Assembly: GCA_026182355.1 (NCBI GenBank)
Contig: JAPFBL010001617.1
Coordinates: 1,922,001 to 1,986,000 of the forward strand
Source of the DNA: Hermatobates lingyangjiaoensis
Lineage: Eukaryota > Arthropoda > Insecta > Hemiptera > Hermatobatidae
Reading direction: 5' to 3'
DNA length: 64,000 nt
Part shown: positions 47,803-62,800 of the stretch, piece by piece
How positions within the stretch are numbered: the first letter of the stretch is position 1
Layout of the letters: each line of letters opens with the position of its first letter
The notes under the pieces: generated by a model
The model's database searches: none
The model's input: only the letters and a program-made list of their open reading frames with translations
Told to the model about the DNA's origin: nothing
Program-made: the position numbers and the translations under genes

Positions 47803-50800
47803 GTAAGTTTTATTGTTGAATGTTCCATATATGTGTTTTTGTTGGATGTGATGAAATTAATTTCTTTTAACCGAATTATCTTTTCTTAGGAGTATCATAT
47901 TGGCTAAACAGATCAGTGTATGTGTTTATGTGGGTTTTGAGCCTTTTATTTCCAAGTTTCTCTAGCCATCTGATACGCCTAATAACTGAGTTTTCATGTC
48001 ACTTAATGCATAATTGGTTGTACTGAATAATGCAGATATTCTATATTCTAAAATTTTACTGTATTCCGCTTATATTAAGCAATTTAGGCAAAGGTTGGTT
48101 TAATGATTTGCTCAACATATTTCACCAATTTCATTTAATAATGAGGAAAGCCAATAATGATTATGCTTATGTTTGTTTACCTGATATCTGAAGTTAATAT
48201 ATTGTAACTTTAGTTTAATAATAATACTTGAAATTAAAGAAAAATTGTAAAACTCAAATTTTTTTAGATACGTATTAACCTTTGCTGACGTTTATATTCA
48301 TGCCAAATCTGTTGGAAGTGAGTGCACATTAGATATTCTTTTGCTCACCAAACTAATTTTATATACACTTTTTGTGTACTAAAATTGTTGGATTATGTTT
48401 TAGCCAGTAATGATTTTATTATATTTGATATAGTTATTTAAATGTAGAAGTTTTTGTAAAATAGGAAGCTCAGATATGTTTGAATTTTCGATTCCAGAAT
48501 AGTGAGCTGTATACTGTTTTAAAAGAAGCTCACTTTGATGATTTTATCGCAAGTTCCAAGACAGAAGATAGATCAGAGGGAACTACTTCTGTGTTACTGA
48601 ATAAAAGTATTTCAAAGGTATTAGCAATCTTTAAGTTTCATGTATATACAGGTATATTAACCTTTTTTCTGTATGTGTGGAATGAAACTATTGTATTTAT
48701 CAACATGTTTTCACAACTCTATGAAACGTGAATATTAGAAATTGAATTATTTTGATGTCAAAATATAAATACTTGTTTGGACCTCTGCATACTATTATTT
48801 ATGATCATATGCTCCATTATTTAATGGTTACCTCATCGTTTTATTTATAACTTTATATGTAATTGAAGTAGAGACTATAAAAGTGAAGTAGAGTTTTATT
48901 TCTAGATATTTCAAGAGAGATTCATGATTTATTAAATTAGATAATACTCTGAAATAGATGAGTGATATTTTCTGTGAATTTGAAAATATAGCCTGCTGTG
49001 TTTGATCGTGAATAATAATTATGTAATATATATATTAATAACATAAATATAATGTTTACTTTTACCCTTTGTTCCTAGGCGTTTAAGCTATTTAAAATAT
49101 TTCATATACTGTCCAGGAAAGTTAGTTTTCTTCGAAATGAATAATGAAATTGTTATCCTAATGATGGAAACGAAACGAAATATTTTATTTTATTCAGCCT
49201 AAATAACTTATTTCATCTTGGTGGTGTTCCATTTTTTATAGTAATGTTTTGTATGAAAGAATTAAATCTTCGTTTATCATCAGAACTAAATGAGGCTTAT
49301 TTTATGAAGATATTTGTAATATTTGGACTAGTATTTGTTATGTTTTTTTTTCTCATTTATACCCACATCATATAATATTCGTAGGCCTCAAGAGAAGTAC
49401 TGTTTTATCTTGATTTAATTTTGAACAGTCAACTTTTATTGGATGAGGATGTCTCTTATCTGTATGGCTATTCCACGGATCTCTTCACTGATAAAAAACC
49501 CAGTTTGTAAGTATTTCTTTCGTATTAATTAATTAATTAGTAATTAAGTTTTACATTTTGCAAATAAGTATAAAATAAGTAAGTAATATACTACACTGCG
49601 AATGTTTTTTGATAGCTCTGTAGTTGTTGAAGAAATTTATTACTAGGAAGTGGAATATGTTGGCAGATTTGTCAGTTAATGGATCTTACATTTTAGAAGC
49701 ATAGATTAAACATGCCTCAAATGTACGAGAAAGTAATTTTTTAAGGTACACTGATGTTGCTTCGACGTCTAAACGGTTTCATTCTCTTGGCAATATTGGG
49801 AGACTTGGACTAATAACAGATACCCCTGATTTCAGAAGCTTACCATAAGATATAAGGCAACATACTAAAGATAGAAGTTTTGTTTTATATACCTCTATTG
49901 GCGAATAACCTCATTTTTTTTTAAGAAGTTCAATACCGGTTAGGCATTCCAATTCGGGCTTTTTTCGTGATGAAGATCATAACTCTCCACTGGCAATGAG
50001 AAGAGTAATCTCCACTGTCGCTCAATGGACAGATTGGGGAATCTTTTACTCTTATACAATGAATTGGTACTCGTAAAAAGTTGTGTTCTGTGGATAGTCT
50101 GAAATTAACAGTGGAGTCTCTACGGGGAAGATTGAAAATAATTAGATTGTTGATTAGCGTTTACTTCGTGATACTTTAATTCCTAACCCACGGTGTTGAA
50201 AAGTTGAGATACCTGCATGTTGCAGAAGTTCTCAACCCTCTCTGTTGCCAGTCGGTCTAGTAGCTCGTTTCCTGAAACATTACAGGCATTCATTGAAGAG
50301 CAATTCTCCATCCCTACGATATCTACTGGCTCAGCAATCTTCTGGTAGTATTATTAATACGAGTCGTTTTGGTATTAGAGGCTAAAGCTAAGAGAACTTT
50401 AGTATCTGCAAAGAAAGCGTGTCTCCCAAGTTTGATAATGCTTTTAAGTCTTGTAGCCTCTTCTTTAAATTGTCATAACTTATGCATCAAAGTTAGTGAT
50501 GTTTCTTGCTACTGTCTGGTTACCCTCAATTCAACGATGCTTTTGTTGCTTCCCATGTCTGAGTTGAATGAGTCAGTGAATCATTATAGACATTCAGTCA
50601 TTCATTCGATGGATAGTTTTCTGCTTTTTGTTATAGGAAAAAATGATTCGATTCATCATGTGGAAGTGTTTTCACCAAATAATAGAGAATCTTCAAGTGT
50701 TTTAAATGTTATACAATCTAAACCTCATAGATAAACTAGAAAAAACTACAGAAGTAAATAATGCCAATGAAGAAAGCAGCATCATTCCAGGGTCCAAACT

Positions 50801-53800
50801 GTGAAGTATTTTGGCTTGTAGAACACTATTTTTGATAAAATTTGGGAGATAGCTCCATGGGAAAAATTTGCTGGTAAAAGGAACCTACCGACTCTCCTAC
50901 TGGTTCTCTTTGGCTAACACTTTCTTTCTTACGTTAAAATTGCTTTCTATTGCACTGACTATTTTTGTACTAAATTATGCTCAAATACGGGGTGTCTAAA
51001 AGAGTTAGGAGTTTCTGCTGAAGAAAGGTTGGACCAAACTTTAATTTATGGTACATTCGGTGTTGTATTCCCTCCTGTGTGAAGCGTCTTATTTATGGTG
51101 CAGCACTCTACCTTCGAATTTCGGTGGTTTGAAGCTATTATTATGTTTCATTCATAAATCTCTACAGAATTATTGATGTTGTTCGGACGAAAATTAAAAT
51201 TGATTGAGATTATTTATAAAACCGTACTTTTTGAATACCACTTTCAGTATGTAGCTCTAAACTTTGTGTTTTGAATAGCATTATCATATTTTTTATTTGG
51301 TAAAATAAAACATCAACCCTTTTTTGATGAGTCCATCGCAAGCAAAAGTGTTTACCTTTGTAAGGATTGAAGAAGTCTCTCTGAATACAATTCCGAAGGA
51401 TAGTAAGGTACCTGTCAAATGGTTTTTGTTTAGCGTATTTAGAGTCTACTTAACAGGATTTTACATTGCCTTCAATTTCTTTAACCAGTTCAAGCCACCA
51501 AAATAAGTTTTTTGTGAATTACTTTGATTTAATTATTCCTTAATGGGTAGAGGAAGTGTTGGGAATTATTTTTTACTTTTTGTTGACTCCATTGATCTCT
51601 CATTTTAAACCTAAACTATTTTTTCTTTGTTTTTTGAATAAATGTATTTCATAGTTGGTATGATTAAATTATTGAACAAATTATGAATACGTTTTCTGGG
51701 AATGATCTCTGTTATATTGTTATTACTAAGTTTTTGTAACTTTAACGGAATTAATATCATAAAATGTTGAACCATTCAAGTCATTCAGAAATCTTTATTT
51801 ATACTTATAATGTTATATATAACTGATAAGTTAAGACTTTATAACTGAAAGCTATAGTGTCGGTCAGTATGACTTGGTTAGGCCTGTATTTTTAAGTTAT
51901 AATAACTGATACTCTTAATGATGCTTATTATTAATATTAAGATCTAGCTCAGGTAGGTTATTTTAATAGATTAACAACTGTTTTTGAAAATATGGATGAA
52001 TTATTTATAGTTCAATGCAAATTTTGAATTCCAGAGTTTCCCAGTTACTTACATGTGGAATATTTGGTTCAGTATTCTTAACGACAGTTATTGTTTGTAA
52101 TGGTGTTCTGTCACTCTCTGAAATTGAATTTGGTTATCGTGGTTTAAAACAAATTTTGGACCGAACAAAGCGCAGGAATATTCTAACGAATCTCATTAAT
52201 ATTCTTAAGAAGACTAATCATTGTATTCGAAAAACAGTGATTGCGTTACAAGAACAAGAAAGTTACTTACGAATGGCAGAGCTGAGATCCAAATCTAGAA
52301 GGTAAGCTTAAATGAACTTCATACTTCTAATTATGTTCGAGCTTTATTGACTTATATTAAATTACTTTTAAGTAGTATTTGACTAAGTGTGTTAATCTTT
52401 CTTTCATTTCTCTCCTTTTTAGTAAAAGAATTATTGTTCAAATAATGTTAGAGTTTAATATTTACTTTCCAATTTCGGTAGAAGTGTAAGCAAGAAGTCT
52501 AAGAATTGAATCTTACATCGAAACTGATTATCACTCTAAAATTTGGAAACAATGTGGAACTGAAAAACTTTTCCCAGTGCATTATTAGACAATAAACTCA
52601 TTTTGTTAGTTATGTTTATTACTTCTTGTTGCCACAATATTGTAATGGGGAATTTTCCTTGCTGTTCCTATTAGTAATATAGTGAATTTATGTTAGTTTA
52701 GTATTTTATAAGGAATAAGAAACTCTATTTTGACAAAAAAAAATAATGAAAAGTTAAAAGAATTTATTCATCTTTTTTAGAGATGGCAAAAAAAATGGAA
52801 TGTGTCACAGGTAAGTATTCTGACATTGGGATTTAATGTATGAAGAAATGAATTTCGGTACTTAGGAATTTTGAAATACCTAGAGTATTAAGGTTTACCA
52901 GACGTAGGATTTGGTTCATCCTAAAGCTTTTTTCTTAAATCGGGAACAGAAAGTGCTCCTTTTTGTTATATAGTTTATATGTATGCTCAGAGCGTTATTT
53001 TGTAGCATTTGTTTGTTAGTTTGATATGTTTACATAAATAGTCAGAAGAATGAATTTTACAAGTATATTTGGCGGGAACACTTTTAAAGTAAATTTAAAA
53101 CTCACTAAATCCATTAAGTTTGCATTTTGCTCTCCAGGAAGCAAAATAGAGAACCTATGTGGGCTCTGTTAATTCATTTTGATTTTAAATGGTTACATAT
53201 GTATATTGAAATGTGTGTTTGGTTTAATTGTCTTATGTAGAAACAGTATTACATGCATTGATATTATAATTAATATTCTAAAATTAGTTTAATAAAATAC
53301 TATGTATATATATATAGTGAAATCTAGTTCTAGCTAATATCAGCATAACGAAATTTTTCAAATGCATGGGCTGAAGCTTCATTAAGAGGAATAATAAAAG
53401 ATTTTTACTTTAACGAAAGTTGGATTTATTTAATCAATGGGTAACAACTGCCCTGTGTATTCAAATTGGTAGAGTTGGAAGTTTATTGCTTTACTGTATA
53501 ATCTTAAGTGAATGTCCATCCCAAGGTTTTTTCGACAAGCCCATTGAGTTTCTTATCTGACTTCTAATTTAAACATTTTATGAGTAGCTATTTGTATTAA
53601 CTTATTAATATTGATTTATTTATTTTTAACCTACGAATCTATACATTCCATAGTTCAGACATTATTGTACTTTTGCTTCCTTAAAATCTCTGTTGCATAG
53701 TTCTTCAAAAGGTTTAATATTGTCAAATTTGAAATAGCAAGCAAGGTTTAGGTGACAAAGTTGCTAAAATTAAATACCAACAATTCATTTTGGAAAACAA

Positions 53801-56800
53801 GTCAAATACTTTCTGCTACAGATTCTGGAAGGAGGAAAAATTGATGTGGGGAAAAGAGTTCCATGAACTCTCAACCGTTCCAGCGATCATAAATGATCAG
53901 TAAAAGGTCAAAGAAAAATCCTATGACAAGGCTTATGTGGGGCTACATCAAAAGGAAAATGCGCTCTGTGAATGATGAGGACTTCAAAAAAGCAGTGTTA
54001 AACTTTTTTTCAAGAAATATTCCTGTAAATGGACCGCTGATTCAAGAAAAGTCCAAGGAGTTGGAATCTGCATTAGATTACACGAGCTTTTCTGCTACTG
54101 TCATCTGGCTGACTGTTTTCGTGGTAGACTTTGCATTGTCACTAGAGTAATTTGTTGAGAAGGGTCTGCAGTCTATACGGTGAAAGCAAGTGGGAACTAG
54201 TAAGTACAAAAAAAATAGCATCATACAATTTAAAGACATGTTCAATGCTGAAGAGACCGGGTTGTTTTATAACCTTGTCGAAGGAGTGAAATCCAAACCA
54301 ATGATTGATGGCTCTACTCTGTTGCAATTCTTCAGGTAGGAAAACTCCAGCCACTCTTAGTGGGGAACTAGACCACAATAGTTAAGAAATTTATCGCTTC
54401 TATTACGTCAATGTGAGGAAAAAAGCATACCTGGATGACCCATTTACTTTGTGGAGACTGCATAAAGAGTATTTACGATGAAAATTATGCACAAAGAGCC
54501 TTAAAACTCTACGTTTCGTTGACAATTGCTGAGTTCACAATGTCCTACCTCACCTGAAAACCTGTGGAGTTAATATTTGCCTTAAATGCATAGGTACCCT
54601 TCAACCGCTTGACCTTGGCATCTCCAGACATTATAGAAAGCAGCTGTTGCGAAAAATTATTGCTGACAACGCCAGTCAAAAGAATAACCGGAAGTTTTTC
54701 TTTTGTAAAATAAAATCATATTTTAAGTTTAGTATATATTGTGAATTAAATTCATATTTAATTAAGTATTTCTAGTATTTTATATACCCGAAAATAATTC
54801 GAATATAATTTGATTTAAATTTGAATAACTCTCAATATAAGAAATTATTCTATAAATCCCTCTCTATTCTTTACAACGAGGTTTCACTGAGTTTCATAAA
54901 ACTAGCTTATCATAATAATATTGAAAATAGGAAAGTCAGGGGAGAATTGTAATGTATTTTCACTTTAAACATACATAAATTAAGTATAACGATCGTGGAA
55001 AAATTTGATCTCGAGATTTTGGTGGATTTACATATTTTGAGATACCCAAAGTCCTTTTTTGACGGTTTTTCAGTGAGTTTATGGTAGTTATATATCAAAA
55101 AGTTAGTATGCATGCTACAGATCATACCGTTTGATGAATCAAGTTCATACTTTACGAAAAACTAGGCCTTACAGTGTAGATGTACCCTATTGATTCTGGG
55201 CAATATCACTTCATTGGAAAGTCCCATTTTTGGTTGGCCAAAATATAAGTTTAGATAATTTTTTTTAACTGCTACATTTTGAGTGTTGGAGCTTTCGGTT
55301 GTTATAAAACTGACAGAAGTTGTTACTGAAAAAATTATCAGATTTTAAAAGCAGGAAAGGTACTTCTTTTAATAAAATGTAAACATGTTGACTTATGATT
55401 TATTCTGAAGCTTGTGGACACGATAATTATCACACTCATTGATGGATCGCAATAAAATTTACCCAAAAATAGATCCTTTTGAGGACATAAGATGAGTACT
55501 TATTTGTTTATATTTTTTTCGTTAATAATGGACATTATTACAAGTTTTGTTACGCTAAACAGCTATTTATAGAAAAATGAAATTGCATAAAAAAAGTCAA
55601 CGTAAAAATAATAACCTGTAAAAAATGTTTTAATAAATTTCAGTCACCAAAAATGTCAGGATTACTATAAAAACTGAAAACACCTGGAATAATAAATAAT
55701 CTGCTGTACTTGAATTTGTTATATTGACTTCGAATTTTTTTATCATAATCAAGTTAAGCAGAACTGTTATTTGAATTTTATTGATTAAATTAATTTGTAG
55801 AAAGATTTAATTCATAAAACTATAAAGGAAACGGAAATTAACCATATATATTACCTAAGTAAAGTACAGCGATAATGAAAAAATCGTACCTGAAGACTAT
55901 GACGGATTTACATCCTTTGAGTTCTCCAAATTCCTGTTTTGATGTTTTTTTTTTTTTAATAATGTCCATATATACGGTTGTGTGGGTGAGCATCCAAAAC
56001 TTTTAAGATGAAGATGTAGGTCATACTGTCTGATGGATCACATTTATATCTTACAGAAAATAGGCCCCTGATACGAATATTACACTAAAGATGACAACTG
56101 ATAGGTTTTATGTAGGTAACATGAAAGCTTTCGGTAAATAACCATCTTCATAAGAGACGATATACATATCAGAGGACTATACCAGCAGAGCCAGTTCGAA
56201 AAATTTGGTTAAAAAAAATCTGGAGTGGCATACACTCAACTTTACCATAAGTAAATATACAAACTCGTTAACTACTGAGTTTTGTTTTTATTTTATTGTG
56301 GTTATATTTTAGACGTAATAACAAACACTATGGTAAATATTATCAAGATCCTGGTTGATCAGTGTAATGATTACGTTTGTTGTAATTTGACTGTATCCAT
56401 ATGATTAGTAATAAAAATTTGAAATCCCTAACTCTGAAATGCAATTGCCTCGCATTCACATAACATATAATCAAACCTTCCAAAGTCTCTATGGTACAGG
56501 GTCTGCATTATTTGTACACCTTAATTGCAAGTTGCATAAGTAGTGTATAACATAACAATGTTTGGTTACATATTCCACATATATTATTTAATTGCAATAT
56601 CAAAAATCTGTTTTTAATAGTATGTTCTTGAGAGCATTTGAAATTTGAAATGAACCATTTTTAGAAGGAAAATTAAATATATTTACAACTTCTCAACCCC
56701 TAATGTATCCAAAAAAGTTAATAGTTGATAGTGTTATGAAAAAAGCCAAACAATCTTTGATGATATCTGAAAGTGAGGGACGTTTTTCAGGAAGGAATTT

Positions 56801-59800
56801 GCTAATAATTCCCTATAGCCCATGTTTAAAAGACATACCATACTTTATGAATAAGTTAGATATCTCAGTTATATTTAGTAAGTAGTGGTGATAATTTGTT
56901 ATATAGGCTTGTCCATAACTCTAAGAGAAGACGAAAAAACTGTTGTGTTACAGAATTCCTTGCAAAGATTGCGAGTTAGCTTACATTGGGCAAACATGAA
57001 AAGGAATACACACAAGGATTAAGCAACATCAGTATTTGAGGACCTCAGTTTAATAGGAACAATAACATATCAGATTGTTCTAGAGCAGTCAAGTTTGTTA
57101 TAACTGATAAAATGGACAGAGCTACAATAAAACAGAACTAATCATTAAATTGGTTATCTACAATATAAGTTTGATAATTTATCAGAGAGTTTGAGATAAC
57201 TTCTGAATGATAGACACCCGAATTTATCGTGTACTAGTGTGATATTACGTTTACTTCTAGTAAAGTTAAGTGTATGCCACTCCAGATTTTTGTTGTATGT
57301 ATTTGCGTGGTACTTTAAAAATATAGACACTTAAGAGCAGCTTTTCACTATGCACTATATTTTGTTGAGTTTTAATTATAGAGTGGAATAAATTGCTTTG
57401 AGTTCCCCACTACATAAATAAACAGGTATGTTTTTTGTTCGAATTTATTCGAGTTTAAATTCTTATAGTTATAATACATAATATCTGAGGTGTATAAATA
57501 CGAGCATATTTTAAGAACTTTGAGATTATCGATTCTAATCGTAAGAATTGGTTCAAAGTACAATTTTAAATACTACCATCTACACACTGAAGATCGTAAT
57601 GCTTTTTAGAATCTGTTACTGTGATTTACATGTAAACTTGCGGAGGTGGCGATGACTGGGACGGTGGTCCCAACATTGGAGGAGGGTATCTGAATAGAAG
57701 GAAATAACAAGACAGTTTTAAAGTTGTCAATTGAATCTAATATACGAATCAAGTCTTGGTAGATAACCTATTTGTGAAATAGTTATTAGTGATTTATTCC
57801 TGTATAAGTATACGTTAACAAATAAATTGGAGTTTTACATATGTACACTAGAGGAATACAATCTACTCGTATAATTTTTGGTTGAACAGTTCAACCGAAA
57901 TTTAGAGAAAAACTTTTGAAATGTGTTTCTCTATTTTATGTTATTCTTCAGTATATTTCTAAAACCTTTATAGTACATTCTGCATCTTTTTTACTTTACT
58001 ATAAGTAACGTATAGTGATGGTGAAAAAAATCGATCTCGAAATTTTGACAGAATTACATGTTTTGAGGTCCCAAAAGTCGTTTTATGAAGTTCTTTCGAT
58101 CTCTGTGTGTGGGTAGGTGAGTATGTTAGTATTGCTTCTTACCACGCTATGGTCCAGAATCTTTGATGGATCAATTTATATTTTACACAAAAAAGTGCCC
58201 CATAGTGTAGATGATCCCTATTGTTTTGGAAGAATTATGCATGACGGTAAAGTCACTTTTTTTGCCAAAAACCAGTTTCTAGAAAACATTTTTTTCTCTT
58301 AAACTGCTAATTCTAGAGTTTTAAAAAAAATATATTCAGAATTTTAAAACGACGGGAAATATTTTTTTTCAATAAAATGTTAAAGTTTTGACTTATAATT
58401 AAATTTCAAAGCTTGTGAGACCTGTACAAGTCATACCGTTTGACGGATCAAAATGAAACTGTATCTAAAAATAGAACACTATATGGAGAATGAGTTGAGA
58501 TAATTTTTTTTAAAATTACATTTACCAAAGGGACATTAAAAATCATGAAAATTTGACCAAAAACGGCACAAAAAATTAGCAATTTATAAAAAAAAAGATT
58601 TAATTTCAATCACAACAAAGAGCAATAAAGCTATAAAACTGTTTGTCTATCCTAGACTAAGGCATCACCTACTTTACTTATCAAATTTTTGATATTTTGT
58701 TACATTGTTTAGATTGACCTAGAAATTCGTTGAGTCAATCCACTGAGATAAAATTGATGTTAATAATGAAAAAATTTAAATAATTTATTGTCATACGCGA
58801 GATATAATTGATGTTAATAATGAAAAAATTTAAATAATTTATTGTCATATACGAGATATAAGAGGAATAATATTTTTACATGCAATAAAAAAAACATAAA
58901 TAAATTTCCTTTGTCTTCCATGGTATGATGGCTTTGTCTCATAATATGCTTTAATAAATCTATATATTACACTCTTGAGCAAAACTTAATAACAGTTATA
59001 ATTACTTTATCTTTGTGAATTGTAGTATCTTTCCTTGATATTGAAATGTGACTAATGGACTCTCCTCAAGAAAGAGGAATTATGTTTGTTGAAAAATATC
59101 CAGTTTTTTCACTATTCTAGTCGAATAGTTCATATTTATTATTTTCAAATTTTAGAAGCTCCCAACCATAAAAGTTTTAAATTATACTGAATAGCTGGCT
59201 TTGACTTTGATTTGAGTATGTAAACTGGCTGATTACTAATATATTTTTTCTCAATATACATTCATAGCAACCTTATAACAGAGTACAGGATGCAGGAAAA
59301 AGATAACACTCCATCAGAGTGAATTGGTATATATGATTTTTTACAAAGGGGAAGGAAATAAATCTTATTAAATACTAAGAAGCCATAAAATTCCCAGTCT
59401 AATAATTCTATAAAAGACCAAAAATGTAAAACATAATTCAAAATTGAAATCTTTCGTTTTGAGATTAGTAAATGTAATTATCTTACATCCTTAATTATAA
59501 ATTATCTTAAAACGACATTTTTTCTTCAATGTTTATGATGTTTTTCAGAGAAAATAAGAGTATTTACTTTTAAATTTGAAAAATTGACTTAAATATTCAA
59601 TGTAGAAGGAGGTCAAGTAAATCATGTAAGAAATCCACTGGCTATTTGAACAAAAGCTATGTTCTCTTGTAGGAGATTATTTCTTATCAAGAAATTTTCA
59701 CTTCGTCTTTTCAAAAATGTTATTACTGCTGTACTTATACTAATGAGATTATTTGCATCAGTGGTGTGATATACAAAAGTAAGCTTTTATATTGATAAAT

Positions 59801-62800
59801 ATATCGATATATATATATCGATCAATCACGATCTGTACTACCTCAGGAATGAAAGACTAATAAACTTCTCCCATTTAGATATTTACATTATGCTAAAATG
59901 AGACATTATATATTATATACCCAAGAAGATTGATATTAAGTTTACTTATAGTAAACTTAAATGTAGGCCAATCGAGATTTTTTTTTTCATTGAGAAGAAG
60001 GTGTCATTTGAGGAAAATAATTTAATGACTTTCATTTACTTATATTAATATCAAAGAAACGGTTTATGCAATTTTATATCTGTGGATTATTAATCCAAAT
60101 AAATTCCTTTCTCATATTTTACCCTTACGTTGGATTTATTTATACTTCAGTATTTGGGGTTCATTTAATGAAGATTTGCCCCCGAGAATCACCAGACCTG
60201 TGTACACTAGTAAATACACACATATTCCATACTGCAGTGTTTTTATTTATTTTTATATACTTTTTTAATTACCTTTTTGAAAAAAATAATTTATTTATAT
60301 TTATTGGTAATTAATTTTGATATACTAGACAAAATATTGTCATTTTTTTGTGAAAAGTTGTAGAGTGTTATTTAAAAAAATTAAATAAATGTTGTTGGTT
60401 TTTTTTAATTTAACTATTTATGTTTTTGAAGGATTATTGATGATTATGAGTTCCTGGAACGAAGAAAGAGGGTTGAAACGTATGCCTTAGCATGTGTTTT
60501 GGGAGAGTGCATGGTTGACCATATAAACATTTCTAGAAATGCAACTCAAGCCTTGATCAAAAATTTACCACTGGTGGAACCCGTCGACTCGAAGAATAAC
60601 TATATTTCATTTTCTTCTGATATTCAACCTAGAATTGATCAATTTTTTACTTGCAAGCAGTCCTTATATCTACCTTCATCGACTGGTTCGGCATTGGATG
60701 TAAATAACTCAATTTTTTTTAGTTATTTTTTTTAAAAATAGCTTCCAGTTTAGGATATATCATTCTAAAGAGAGTCATAATACCTTGTATATCAACTGCT
60801 TATAATTTAGGTTAAAACCAGAGTTTGATATTATCTTTCCAAGAATATATTCAGAACATTTATTGTTTCCTATCTGTGTTTCACTTCAATAAGTTTAACC
60901 TCAAAAGTGTGTAAGCCAAATTTAGTGAGCTTCAACAAATTACATACTGTATATAATAAATTAAACATAATGAAGTAAGGAATAATAACAAGGAAGGTTG
61001 TCTCAATAGCCTAGTAGTCGTTACAGTCGCTTGTTACTTTATCTTTTGAAACTTTATTCTCTTAACCCTTGGTCGTTTGTCATGCAGCTGTTTTATTATT
61101 TAGAAAGTTCAGAGAGCGTATCAACCGTGTAGTGGTTGAAAAAAAAAAGGCAATATCATACTCTTATAAATTATACATTACAACTGAACTGTAAGTGAAA
61201 TAAAATAATTGCTCATAAAAAGTTATGTATGATTTTACAACGGCGTGAACCTATGATCGCCGTTAACAGAGTATATTTAAGTACAATAAAAATTAGTACT
61301 TAGGTTTCATTCTGTTCTGTTATTTCATTATTTTATTTATTGAAATGTAAATTTCAAGTTTTTATAGAGAATTATTTGATTAATTAATTTAAAAATAGTT
61401 TAAATAATTTAAAAACAATTTATTATGAATAATTTATTTATTAATACAAATTTTTTAGGTTAGACGATTGTGGCTCTCTTTGGGGCCCGAATTACTGATT
61501 ATATGTTTTTTAATATGCAATTGGAAATGTTTCAATAAATGTGGAAACTTCAATGAATTTTTGGCTACATTTTTTACTCTACCGTGTTCTTGATATTGAT
61601 ATATTCAGAACATTTTCAGAATTTTCATTTTCATTCATATTCAGAACATGAAACGTTAGATAAATACAATATTATATTGTTCTTGGATGATTGTTTTTCT
61701 GTAAATTAATTGAAGTGCAGAATGACGTTCTGTATTTTCTCTTATTATCAACGATGCGTAATTAAATGATTACGAAGTGTAAAATAATTTATAGTGTTTT
61801 TTGTTTAGTTTTAAAGTTGACAATAATAGTCCGAAATACATTTATTTAACCGTTTATTTTAAGTTATAATAAAAATGCTGTTTTTTTCAGGTATTAAAAA
61901 ATATATATCTCTTAATGGAGTCAGAATTCCTTCGCAGGTTAGGACTATGTTTTTGCCCACATTTATGGCTGCATGGAGACCCATTGAAACAATTTGAAAA
62001 TATTTTTGTTGTAATTCAAATTTACAAGAGGAAATGTGAAGATATTTTTGATATACTAAATTTTTATTACAGTAAACATATATTTCCGGAATTTCCTACA
62101 ACTAATAAAGCACTCCAGAAAAATGGTATTGAAAGTTATTCTGTTATACATAAATTATGTACTGTAGTAAATCATACTTTACATAATGCGAGGTTTTTGG
62201 AAGAGAGGTTAGAAGCATTAGAGGTCAATGATTGTAAGAATATCGATTATATATTAGGAAAGTTAGAAGAGTTGAAGTTGGATATGAACAGTTGTTTTCA
62301 ACAGTTAGAAGTTGCAAGAAAGTTTTTTATAAAGCTAAATAAAGTAAATGAACCTTTACCTGAAGAAAACAAATCGTTGAAAAAGGAAGTTCAGCAGGTA
62401 TCGTATTATAAGGATAAAAGTAGTGAACCTATGATCGCCGTTGACAGAGTCTATTTTGGTATAACTGAGGGGAGAGAGACTGAAGATTTTGATTTTCAAG
62501 TTGAAGAAAATATAACTCCTTCAATTCCTCCACTACTTATGACTGAACTTAAAACAGCTTTAATTGGGAAAAAGAATGAGTTTCAAGAAAGAGAGACTGA
62601 TGCCGTTGGAAATGATCCGAACTACCAGCAGTTTCTAAAAATGGAAGATCCCTTAGTAATCCAAGAAAATAAAGAGAAATATCTAGACTCTTTTCATTTT
62701 CAAGACTCTCAATTTCAATTACAAAAAGATATTGTTTCAAATGCTATACTAAAATCATTCGACTTCAAAAAAATGGAAGAAGATTTTTTTGGTTCTGATG

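Noticed and set aside
49740..50360. DIRS-type retroelement
   Set aside because: A few strings looked suggestive, but no RT, RNase H or tyrosine recombinase motif could be confirmed.
50369..50734. 121-codon frame inside vezatin intron 3 as an exon or host gene
   Set aside because: There is no splice pair in phase with vezatin and no recognised family. The flanking broken frames suggest old mobile DNA.
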